Shown here: positions 1 to 5,812 of the stretch, piece after piece
How the letters are laid out: the number at the start of each line of letters is the position of its first letter
Position numbering within the stretch: position 1 is the first letter of the stretch
From: Sulfurovum sp.
GTDB lineage: Bacteria; Campylobacterota; Campylobacteria; Campylobacterales; Sulfurovaceae
NCBI GenBank assembly: GCA_016744875.1
Contig: JADGDL010000012.1
Coordinates: 1 to 27,397 of the forward strand
DNA length: 27,397 bases
Direction: 5' to 3'
The notes under the pieces: generated by a model
What the model was told of the DNA's origin: nothing
Database searches by the model: none
What the model saw: the letters and a program-made list of their open reading frames with translations, nothing else
Made by a program: the position numbers and the translations under genes

Positions 1-106
1 AAGCTGTACCCAAAGCATCTGCATCAGGATTTAAATGTGAAAGTATCGTGATAGACTCGCTATTGTCTATCTTGTGTTTTATTTCATCGTATGGTATTAT
101 TGTCAA
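1..106 (-). CDS. DHH-family phosphoesterase (NrnA-like), N-terminal fragment
   Basis: Partial gene: it starts just after nadC and runs off the left edge of the window. The visible 35 codons read from a TTG start and contain ILSHLNPDADALGTA, which matches the first conserved motif (HxNPDxDALG) of DHH/DHHA1 phosphoesterases such as the oligoribonuclease/PAP phosphatase NrnA. The Asp residues of this motif bind metal in the family. The only plausible start in frame is TTG, 2 nt after the nadC stop; the one nearby ATG is in another frame and is followed by a stop after one codon. The tight spacing suggests co-transcription with nadA-nadC. The exact subfamily cannot be fixed from so little sequence. 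Confidence 0.6.
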   Translation of the reverse strand, partial: MTIIPYDEIKHKIDNSESITILSHLNPDADALGTA

Positions 107-108
107 TA

Positions 109-927
109 CTATTCTACTTTCATTGACAGATCGATCCAGTTTGCCTGATGAATGATCGAACCTGAAGAGATGGCATCTACACCTGTTTTGGCGATGGCTT
201 CAATGTTCTCTAAAGTCACATTTCCACTTGCTTCAAGAAGTATATGAGGATAATATTCGTTTCTATAGGCTACGACTTCTTTGGTCTGTTCTATATTCAT
301 GTTGTCACACATCACTATATCTGCACCTGCTTTCATGGCACGTTTAACCATTCCAAGGTCTTCACACTCTATCTCTACTTTTGAGGTAAATGGTATATTT
401 TGGCGTACTTCCTGCATAAACCCATCCAGATCATCAATGGTTCTTAAATGTGTATCTTTCAGCATCAAACAATCATCCAGACCCATACGGTGATTGATAC
501 CGCCTCCACAACGTACAGCGTACTTTTCAAATTCACGAAGCAGTGGTCTTGTCTTTCGCGTATCTAATAATTTAACACCTGTCTCTCTAATGGCAGTTAC
601 ATACCGTGCCGTAAGCGTGGCGATGGAAGAAGCATGCAGAACTATATCTAAAATAGAACGCTCCAAAGAAAGAATGGTTTTAGAATCACCCGTCACAAAC
701 ACAAGCTTGTCCCCTTTGTTAAAAGGAGCACCATCTTTCACTTCCCAGATCAAAGCAAGGTCATACATCTTTGCAAGGACTTCCACATATTCCCGCCCTG
801 CAAATACCCCATCACTCTTTGCGATGATATAGGCACGTATCTCTTTACTCTGACTAATACGGGAAAAGAGATCTCCTCTTCCTAGATCCTCAGCTATCAG
901 TGCATTTAAAAAATTTTCTTTTAACAT
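109..927 (-). CDS. nadC: Nicotinate-nucleotide pyrophosphorylase (carboxylating), quinolinate phosphoribosyltransferase
   Basis: Cytoplasmic enzyme that converts quinolinate and PRPP to nicotinate mononucleotide, the step after NadA in de novo NAD synthesis. At 272 residues it has normal length. The family signature is clear: DTRKTRPLLR at about residues 122-131, then KYAVRCGGGINHRMGLDD at about 135-152 and LKDTH at about 156-160 (usually KDNH), followed by the EIECEDL strand and the glycine-rich phosphate-binding end (SSGSII). The Arg, His and Lys residues in these motifs line the quinolinate and PRPP site in characterised homologues. The ATG shares one base with the nadA stop (TAATG), so the two are probably translationally coupled. 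Confidence 0.95.
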   Translation of the reverse strand: MLKENFLNALIAEDLGRGDLFSRISQSKEIRAYIIAKSDGVFAGREYVEVLAKMYDLALIWEVKDGAPFNKGDKLVFVTGDSKTILSLERSILDIVLHASSIATLTARYVTAIRETGVKLLDTRKTRPLLREFEKYAVRCGGGINHRMGLDDCLMLKDTHLRTIDDLDGFMQEVRQNIPFTSKVEIECEDLGMVKRAMKAGADIVMCDNMNIEQTKEVVAYRNEYYPHILLEASGNVTLENIEAIAKTGVDAISSGSIIHQANWIDLSMKVE

Positions 928-1934
928 TATTTGATCGCCAACATACGTTCCAAGGCTTCATTCGCATATTTAATAACATCCGGAGCCACTACTATTTCAT
1001 TCATAGGTTTACCATCTTCAATAGATTTTAAAGTGTTATAAAGATCTTCTAAAGTCGTTTCATTCATGGTTGGACACTCTGGTTTGGTAGAAGAGAGTAC
1101 ATACGTATTCCCTTTTCTCATACGGTTTACCAGGTTATATTCTGTTCCTATAGCTACTTTTTCTTCAGGATCAAGATCATTGACATACTTGATCAACTGT
1201 GACGTTGATCCTGAAAAGTCTGCCACTGCAACCACTGAGGGATCACATTCAGGATGTACAGCTATCTTTATATCAGGAAATTTGTTACGATAGAATTCCA
1301 CATCATCCACAGTGAAAAGTTGATGTACGGAACAGAAACCGTTAAAACAGATAATATCTGCTTCTTTAGGGTCACACTCTTTACCATCTTTTTCTACACC
1401 GATCACACAAGACTTAAGTCCCATTTGTATGGCAAAATTCTGTCCCAAACATCTGTCTGGAACAAAAAGTATCTTTTTACCGCTTTCCAAACCTTTTTCG
1501 ATGATCTTGAATGCATTGGAAGAGGTACAGACAAGCCCACCCATCTCCCCTACTTTTGCTTTTACGGAAGCATCGGAATTGATGTAGGTAATAGGAAGGA
1601 TATCCTCTTTAGCAATACCCCTGTCAACCATATATTGTACAGACTCTTCAAAGTATGAACCATCCATCATACGTGCCATAGCACAACAAGCGATTTTTGG
1701 CATCAATACACGTTTGTCCGGATCAATAACTTTCACCGACTGCCCCATAAAACCAACACCGCAAAAAACAACCCATTCGTTGTCATCTGCTTGGCATCTT
1801 CGTGCCAGTTCTAAACTGTCACCCGTAATATCAGCCATTTCAAATACTTCATCACGCTGATAATAGTGTGCTACCACCGTCACATCCAGTTTTTCTTTAA
1901 GCCTATTTATCTCAGCTTTAAAATCAATACTCAT
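927..1934 (-). CDS. nadA: Quinolinate synthase A (4Fe-4S enzyme)
   Basis: Condenses iminoaspartate with dihydroxyacetone phosphate to quinolinate, using a [4Fe-4S] cluster bound by three cysteines. At 335 residues it has usual NadA length. Motifs include AHYYQRDEV near residue 22, TGDSLELAR near 37, CGVGFMGQSVK at 58-68, and KIACCAMARM at 80-89. Likely cluster ligands are C83 or C84, C201 (GFCSVHQLF) and C287 (TKPECPTM). The GFMGQS / ACC version, in place of the HFMAET / AGCSLAD form of many other bacteria, resembles the campylobacterotal type. The ATG has a good ribosome site (AAAGGA, 6 nt away) and the gene leads the nadA-nadC-DHH run. No aspartate oxidase or dehydrogenase (nadB) gene lies in the window. 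Confidence 0.95.
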   Translation of the reverse strand: MSIDFKAEINRLKEKLDVTVVAHYYQRDEVFEMADITGDSLELARRCQADDNEWVVFCGVGFMGQSVKVIDPDKRVLMPKIACCAMARMMDGSYFEESVQYMVDRGIAKEDILPITYINSDASVKAKVGEMGGLVCTSSNAFKIIEKGLESGKKILFVPDRCLGQNFAIQMGLKSCVIGVEKDGKECDPKEADIICFNGFCSVHQLFTVDDVEFYRNKFPDIKIAVHPECDPSVVAVADFSGSTSQLIKYVNDLDPEEKVAIGTEYNLVNRMRKGNTYVLSSTKPECPTMNETTLEDLYNTLKSIEDGKPMNEIVVAPDVIKYANEALERMLAIK

Positions 1935-2061
1935 TTGTTTCCTTTACTCAATTGTAGCTATTTTATCAAAATTCGGTTAAAATTGCATAACAATATTAAA
2001 AAGTGACAATGTTGTGAAATGGACTTTGTTCACTTCACGTCTTATCAAGGATAACATTATA
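1935..2061. promoter_or_regulatory. Divergent nadA / plsY intergenic region
   Basis: This 127-bp AT-rich gap must hold the promoters for nadA (minus) and plsY (plus). On the minus strand, TAAAAT and TACAAT lie within about 15 bp of each other and about 20-30 nt before the nadA ATG; either could be the -10. No convincing -35 is visible, which is usual for Campylobacterota promoters. On the plus strand I see no clear -10 for plsY. I cannot recognise a known regulator site such as an NrtR or NiaR box. Confidence 0.35.
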
Positions 2062-2682
2062 ATGGAATTACTCAATCAAAATATCATACTCTATCTTGCT
2101 GCTTACCTTATCGCCGGCATACCTTTTGGTTACCTTTTGGCAAAAAAGTTTGCAGGTGTAGATATTAAAGAAGAAGGAAGCGGGAACATCGGTGCAACTA
2201 ATGTACTCCGTGTGGTCAAAGAACAAGATCCCAAACTTGCAAAAAAGCTAGGTGCGATCACACTTTTTTTAGATGCGATTAAAGGGGTAGTTGTCATACT
2301 TGTTGCCAAAGTGCTTGGGGCACCAGAAAGTGTACTCTGGACACTGGCTGTACTGGCTGTTATTGGACACTGTTTTTCTGTTTTTCTGTTTTTTGAAGGT
2401 GGGAAAGGTGTTGCTACAGGTTTTGGTGTACTGTTGATCATGATGCCTATTCCTGCACTTGTAGCCATCGTTGTATGGGTAATTGCAGCTAAAGGTCTAA
2501 AGATCTCTTCTATCTCATCACTCATAGGACTTGTCGCATTTATTATTGCCTCTTATGTAATGTACCCTGAAGTCCCAGGCATAGGATCTCATGCACCTAT
2601 CTGGATCATTGCTTTTATCATCTTCTATAAACACATACCTAATATTGTAAGACTCTTTAAAAAAGAAGAAGGACAAGTCTAA
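2062..2682 (+). CDS. plsY: Acyl-phosphate:glycerol-3-phosphate acyltransferase
   Basis: Integral inner-membrane enzyme that moves the acyl group from acyl-phosphate to glycerol-3-phosphate, the first step of phospholipid synthesis. The three PlsY motifs are present: GSGNIGATNVLR (the serine/arginine active-site loop), the GHCFSVFLFFEGGKGVATG block, and the later cytoplasmic segment near the C-terminus. Several hydrophobic helices span the 206 residues. The reading frame is open from 2014, but I place the start at the ATG at 2062: it has AAGGA about 10 nt upstream and begins directly with the first membrane helix. The 2014 ATG lacks a ribosome site and would add 16 polar residues. folB follows after 3 nt. 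Confidence 0.93.
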   Translation: MELLNQNIILYLAAYLIAGIPFGYLLAKKFAGVDIKEEGSGNIGATNVLRVVKEQDPKLAKKLGAITLFLDAIKGVVVILVAKVLGAPESVLWTLAVLAVIGHCFSVFLFFEGGKGVATGFGVLLIMMPIPALVAIVVWVIAAKGLKISSISSLIGLVAFIIASYVMYPEVPGIGSHAPIWIIAFIIFYKHIPNIVRLFKKEEGQV

Positions 2683-2685
2683 GCT

Positions 2686-3012
2686 ATGACCATTCATATT
2701 GAAGACCTTACTTTTGATGTTATCATAGGTTTACTCGACTTTGAGCGGGACAAACCGCAACGTGTCATCATCAACCTTGAAGCGTCTTATGATTATAGTA
2801 ATGACCAATTCATTGATTATGCCGACATCGTACTGCTCATTAAAGATAAATTGAAAATTGAGCGTTACACACTTCTGGAAAATGCCCTTCTTGGCATTAA
2901 AGAGACATTGTATACTGCTTACCCTCACATTAAAACTCTTTCTCTTAAAATCTCAAAACCTGACATCTTGTCTAACTGTACTGTTTCCTTAAGTAAAACT
3001 TGGAATTATTAA
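2686..3012 (+). CDS. folB: Dihydroneopterin aldolase family protein
   Basis: At 108 residues it is slightly shorter than most FolB proteins. The family pattern is recognisable: an N-terminal strand, then GLLDFERDKPQRVIINLE at about 15-32 (matching the xGxxxxERxxxQxxxVDL region with its catalytic Glu), DYADI in the middle, the LLENAL helix, and the terminal strand LKISKPD, whose Lys corresponds to the catalytic lysine. The enzyme splits dihydroneopterin to 6-hydroxymethyl-dihydropterin and glycolaldehyde in folate synthesis. Only 3 nt separate it from plsY, so both are probably on one transcript. Sequence divergence leaves some doubt about activity. Confidence 0.82.
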   Translation: MTIHIEDLTFDVIIGLLDFERDKPQRVIINLEASYDYSNDQFIDYADIVLLIKDKLKIERYTLLENALLGIKETLYTAYPHIKTLSLKISKPDILSNCTVSLSKTWNY

Positions 3013-3037
3013 TAATATTTCAAAAACCTTATTTTTA

Positions 3038-3046
3038 TGCTATAAT
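3038..3046 (+). promoter_or_regulatory. Extended -10 promoter of hsrA
   Basis: TGCTATAAT is a perfect extended -10 element (TGnTATAAT) placed so that transcription would begin near 3053, giving a leader of about 26 nt before the hsrA ATG. AAAGG at 3067-3071 is a suitable ribosome site. There is no good -35, as is typical for sigma-70 promoters in this phylum. HsrA/CosR proteins are known to act at their own promoters in Helicobacter and Campylobacter, so a self-binding site here is possible but was not identified. Confidence 0.7.
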
Positions 3047-3078
3047 ATTAAATAAATCTTAAAGATAAAGGCTCAGTT

Positions 3079-3753
3079 ATGAGAATATTGATTATAGAAG
3101 ATAATGTAGAGTTAGGTACTTCACTTTCAGATACATTAACTGCTCAAAACTATCAGTGTGATGTTGCAGAAAATATTGGAGATGCCAAGTACTATCTGGA
3201 TATCAGAAATTATGACCTTGTTTTACTTGCCTGGTCACAGGAAGATGAAAATCGTATAGACCTTGTTGCCAACATTAAAACAGATGCACACAAAACTTCT
3301 GTCATTGTCATCTCTGAGCGTGAAGACAAAGAAAGTGAGATCAAAGCACTCAAAGGCGGTGCTGATGACTTTATCCGAAAACCTATTGATACTGATATCT
3401 TACTAGTACGTATTGAAGCAAAACTTCGTTTTGGTATTTCTAATATCATTGAGATCGAAGACCTTATCATTAATCCTGAAGAAGAGAAGATCATCTACCA
3501 GGGTGAAGAGATAGAACTAAAAGGTAAACCTTTTGAAGTCTTGACCCATTTGGCCATGCACAAAGACCAAATCGTATCAAAAGAACAGCTCCTTGATGCG
3601 ATTTGGGAAGAACCTGAGCTTGTTACGCCAAATGTAATTGAAGTTGCTATCAATCAGATCCGTCAAAAAATGGACAAGCCTTTGGATATTACTACTATAG
3701 AAACTGTGAGAAGACGCGGTTATAGATTTTGTTTTCCAAAAAAGATCTCCTAA
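3079..3753 (+). CDS. hsrA: HsrA/CosR-type atypical OmpR-family response regulator
   Basis: A 224-residue DNA-binding regulator: receiver-like domain at about 1-118 and a winged-helix OmpR domain at about 122-222. The C-terminal half (KGKPFEVLTHL, SKEQLLDAIWEEPE, TPNVIEVAINQIRQKMDKP, TVRRRGYRF) is nearly the sequence I recall for H. pylori HP1043 (HsrA) and C. jejuni CosR, essential orphan regulators of redox and metabolic genes. The phosphoacceptor Asp is missing: the NYDLVLL strand is followed by Ala51, although acidic residues E7/D8 and Lys101 remain. It therefore probably works without phosphorylation, as its homologues do. No partner kinase is adjacent. It sits between folB and fdxB, an order I recall from Campylobacter. 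Confidence 0.93.
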   Translation: MRILIIEDNVELGTSLSDTLTAQNYQCDVAENIGDAKYYLDIRNYDLVLLAWSQEDENRIDLVANIKTDAHKTSVIVISEREDKESEIKALKGGADDFIRKPIDTDILLVRIEAKLRFGISNIIEIEDLIINPEEEKIIYQGEEIELKGKPFEVLTHLAMHKDQIVSKEQLLDAIWEEPELVTPNVIEVAINQIRQKMDKPLDITTIETVRRRGYRFCFPKKIS

Positions 3754-3765
3754 ACTAAAATCTCT

Positions 3766-3788
3766 ATAATGGGCAAAATGCCCATTAT
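3766..3788. terminator. Perfect 9-bp hairpin after hsrA
   Basis: ATAATGGGC (3766-3774) and GCCCATTAT (3780-3788) form a perfect 9-bp stem with an AAAAT loop, 13 nt after the hsrA stop. It is the only stable hairpin between hsrA and fdxB. There is no run of T after it on the plus strand, so it is not a textbook intrinsic terminator; it may instead protect the 3' end of the mRNA or only weaken read-through. A separate promoter candidate lies downstream before fdxB. Confidence 0.45.
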
Positions 3789-3851
3789 GCTCATCAAAAA
3801 ACTACAAAATTATTTATTTATTTCACTTTTAATTTAGTAATAAGGTATGTT

Positions 3852-3870
3852 GAGTTATAACTCGTATAAA
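3852..3870 (+). promoter_or_regulatory. fdxB promoter candidate with a 12-bp palindrome
   Basis: TATAAA (3865-3870) lies about 30 nt before the fdxB ATG and would start transcription near 3877. Directly upstream, one base away, is the perfect palindrome GAGTTATAACTC (3852-3863), in the -10/-35 spacer where a dimeric repressor could block polymerase. GAGG at 3891-3894 is the ribosome site for fdxB. No known regulator can be assigned from the motif. Confidence 0.5.
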
Positions 3871-3899
3871 TAACTATCTCAATAGTACCAGAGGAAAAT

Positions 3900-4154
3900 A
3901 TGGCATTAGTAATAACTGACGAATGTATCGCATGTGACGCATGTAGAGAAGAATGTCCAAATGAAGCAATAGAAGAAAATGATCCGGTATATCTTATCGA
4001 CTCAGATATGTGTACAGAGTGTGTAGGTCATTTTGATGAACCACAATGTATTGCTGTATGTCCTGTAGATTGTATCATCTCTGATCCTGATAATGTTGAG
4101 AATGTTGAAGAACTAATGTTCAAATACAATAAACTACAAGAAGAAGAAGAGTAG
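3900..4154 (+). CDS. fdxB: 2[4Fe-4S] ferredoxin, Allochromatium (YfhL) type
   Basis: Small acidic electron carrier of 84 residues. The first cluster motif is C9-x2-C12-x2-C15-x3-C19-P. The second is C38-x2-C41-x8-C50-x3-C54-P, with an 8-residue insertion between its second and third Cys, followed by an extra C58 and an acidic helical tail. The insertion and tail define the Allochromatium vinosum-type ferredoxins, which have very low redox potentials. The redox partner is unknown. It lies between the redox regulator hsrA and ppx, 6 nt before ppx, so fdxB-ppx is probably one transcript. Confidence 0.93.
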   Translation: MALVITDECIACDACREECPNEAIEENDPVYLIDSDMCTECVGHFDEPQCIAVCPVDCIISDPDNVENVEELMFKYNKLQEEEE

Positions 4155-4160
4155 ACATAA

Positions 4161-5684
4161 ATGACAAAACGAACTGCTATCATAGATATCGGTTCAAACT
4201 CAGCAAGACTTGTCATCTTTGAAAAGACAAGTCGTTACGGTTTTCATCTCATCTGCGAACAAAAATCAAAAGTCCGTATTGGTGAGGGTGCCTATGAAAA
4301 AAAAGGGTATCTCCAACCCATCGGCATAAGACGTGCCTTTCTTACACTGAAATCTTTCCTTCACACTATAGACAAATACCAGGCAGATGAAATCCATTGT
4401 GTTGCCACTTCTGCATTACGTGATGCTCCAAACGGTAATGAATTTACTAGATGGATAAAAGAAGAATTAGATCTTACAATTCACATCATAGATGGTAAAA
4501 AAGAAGCACATTTTGGTGCCATTGCTGCGACAAACCTACTTCCTGTAGATAATGGGATTACCATAGATATTGGTGGTGGATCATCCGATATGGCTCTCAT
4601 CCAAGATGGAGTCATCATTGATAGCTACTCTCTGAATCTTGGTACCGTTCGACTTAAAGAACTATTTTTCGACAAAACAGCAAAGAATGATCAGATCAAT
4701 CTATTAGCAAGTGCTTATATACAAAAAGAGCTTCAAATGCTGCCAAAGCACTTTAAACATCATTTAGCCATTGGCATTGGGGGAACAGCAAGAACACTTT
4801 CAAAAGGTATTATGAAGCGTTCAGACTACCCTTTAGATAAACTTCATGCATATACGTATACTTTTAAAGATCATCTTCCTTATTTAGAGGCAATACCATG
4901 TTCCTCAGCTAAGAACCTCAAACAATTTGGACTCAAGAAAAATCGCTATGATACCATTAGAGAAGGTACACTTATTTTTACAGAGATACTCTCACATATT
5001 GGTGCAAAATCCGTGATATCTTCTTCAGTTGGTGTCCGTGAAGGGGTTTTTTTAGAACAGCTTCTTAAAGAGGATGATCTTAGGTTTCCTGTAACTGCAA
5101 ATCCCAGTGTCCGTTCATTATTGGATAGATTTAAACCTTCAATTAGCATAGAGAAAAAGCGTAAAGTGAAACTCAGTTTAGCACTCAAACTTTATGATGT
5201 ATTGCAATTAGAGATTAAAGATAACAAACAATATGGTAAAGAGCTCCTTTGGGCATTAAAACTGTCAAGTGTAGGAAATTCATTGACTGTCTATAAAGCA
5301 AATCAACATGCTTTTTACATAGCCATGCAAGAGCTTAATTATGGGTTCACTCATAAACAGATGCTACTTATCTCTGTACTGTTGCGTATGCATGGTAAAG
5401 AACTGCTCAACAAAGTGCTTTATGAAAAATTTATGTCTTTACTCCCTGATAAACAAACCTTACGCTGGTTAAGCTTTATCTATACCCTCACTGTATTTTT
5501 ACACAGAGCTTCCAACTCTGCGAAAATACAATTTAAGTTTGAAAATAAAACCTTAACGATCACATCTAACAAACCTTTATATCTTGCGAAAGAGAAAATA
5601 AAATCATTGGAAAAGCCAATGCCATTTGCAATTATTATAAAAGATGAAGATACTTTACCGAAAAATAAGAAGCTGGGGGTTTAG
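4161..5684 (+). CDS. ppx: Ppx/GppA family phosphatase (exopolyphosphatase or pppGpp phosphohydrolase)
   Basis: 507-residue member of the ASKHA-fold Ppx/GppA family, which removes terminal phosphate from polyphosphate or converts pppGpp to ppGpp. The N-terminal half has IIDIGSNSARLVIF at 7-20 (phosphate-1 loop), VATSALRDAPNG at 81-92, the probable catalytic Glu in KKEAHFG at 113-119 (E115), IDIGGGSSDMAL at 135-146 (phosphate-2 loop), and IGIGGTARTL at 204-213. The C-terminal helical region corresponds to the HD-like domain, but the HD pair appears replaced by Ser369-Ser370 (LKLSSVG), with only the later His383 and the GFTHKQ segment kept. Whether it prefers polyphosphate or pppGpp cannot be told from sequence. 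The stop codon lies in the first copy of the heptamer repeat. Confidence 0.88.
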   Translation: MTKRTAIIDIGSNSARLVIFEKTSRYGFHLICEQKSKVRIGEGAYEKKGYLQPIGIRRAFLTLKSFLHTIDKYQADEIHCVATSALRDAPNGNEFTRWIKEELDLTIHIIDGKKEAHFGAIAATNLLPVDNGITIDIGGGSSDMALIQDGVIIDSYSLNLGTVRLKELFFDKTAKNDQINLLASAYIQKELQMLPKHFKHHLAIGIGGTARTLSKGIMKRSDYPLDKLHAYTYTFKDHLPYLEAIPCSSAKNLKQFGLKKNRYDTIREGTLIFTEILSHIGAKSVISSSVGVREGVFLEQLLKEDDLRFPVTANPSVRSLLDRFKPSISIEKKRKVKLSLALKLYDVLQLEIKDNKQYGKELLWALKLSSVGNSLTVYKANQHAFYIAMQELNYGFTHKQMLLISVLLRMHGKELLNKVLYEKFMSLLPDKQTLRWLSFIYTLTVFLHRASNSAKIQFKFENKTLTITSNKPLYLAKEKIKSLEKPMPFAIIIKDEDTLPKNKKLGV

Positions 5685-5759
5685 TGCTAAGTGCTAAGTG
5701 CTAAGTGCTAAGTGCTAAGTGCTAAGTGCTAAGTGCTAAGTGCTAAGTGCTAAGTGCTA
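5683..5759. repeat. Heptanucleotide tandem repeat, 11 perfect copies of AGTGCTA
   Basis: Eleven uninterrupted, identical copies (77 bp) of AGTGCTA. The ppx stop TAG takes its last two bases from the first copy. Since 7 is not a multiple of 3, the TAA at each plus-strand junction and the TAG in each minus-strand unit fall in every frame once per 21 bp, so the array stops translation in all six frames. It cannot fold on itself because no complementary arm exists. It lies in the convergent gap between ppx and bamA. The lack of any mismatch suggests recent expansion or ongoing slippage. Confidence 0.97.
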
Positions 5760-5812
5760 TTATAAAAATTTTACACTTACCCTTAGTCACTCCTTAACAC
5801 TCGCTATCTTTT
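5760..5812. other. Remainder of the convergent ppx-bamA gap
   Basis: Fifty-three AT-rich bases between the heptamer array and the bamA stop. A short self-complementary stretch (ATAAAAATTTTA type) is present, but I see no GC-rich hairpin with a T-run on either strand, so how the two converging transcripts end is not evident from the sequence. Confidence 0.4.

Noticed and set aside
494..832. 112-codon open frame on the plus strand opposite nadC
   Set aside because: Antisense shadow of a conserved enzyme; no recognisable protein features.
2014..2061. Upstream ATG that would lengthen PlsY by 16 residues
   Set aside because: No ribosome site, and the extra residues are polar and precede the normal first membrane helix; the ATG at 2062 has AAGGA upstream.
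3766..3788. Hairpin after hsrA as a strong Rho-independent terminator
   Set aside because: No T-run follows on either strand; kept only as a low-confidence terminator-like hairpin.
5683..5759. Heptamer array as a CRISPR or an intrinsic terminator
   Set aside because: There are no spacers and the unit is 7 bp, so it is not CRISPR; the repeat has no complementary arm, so no hairpin can form.
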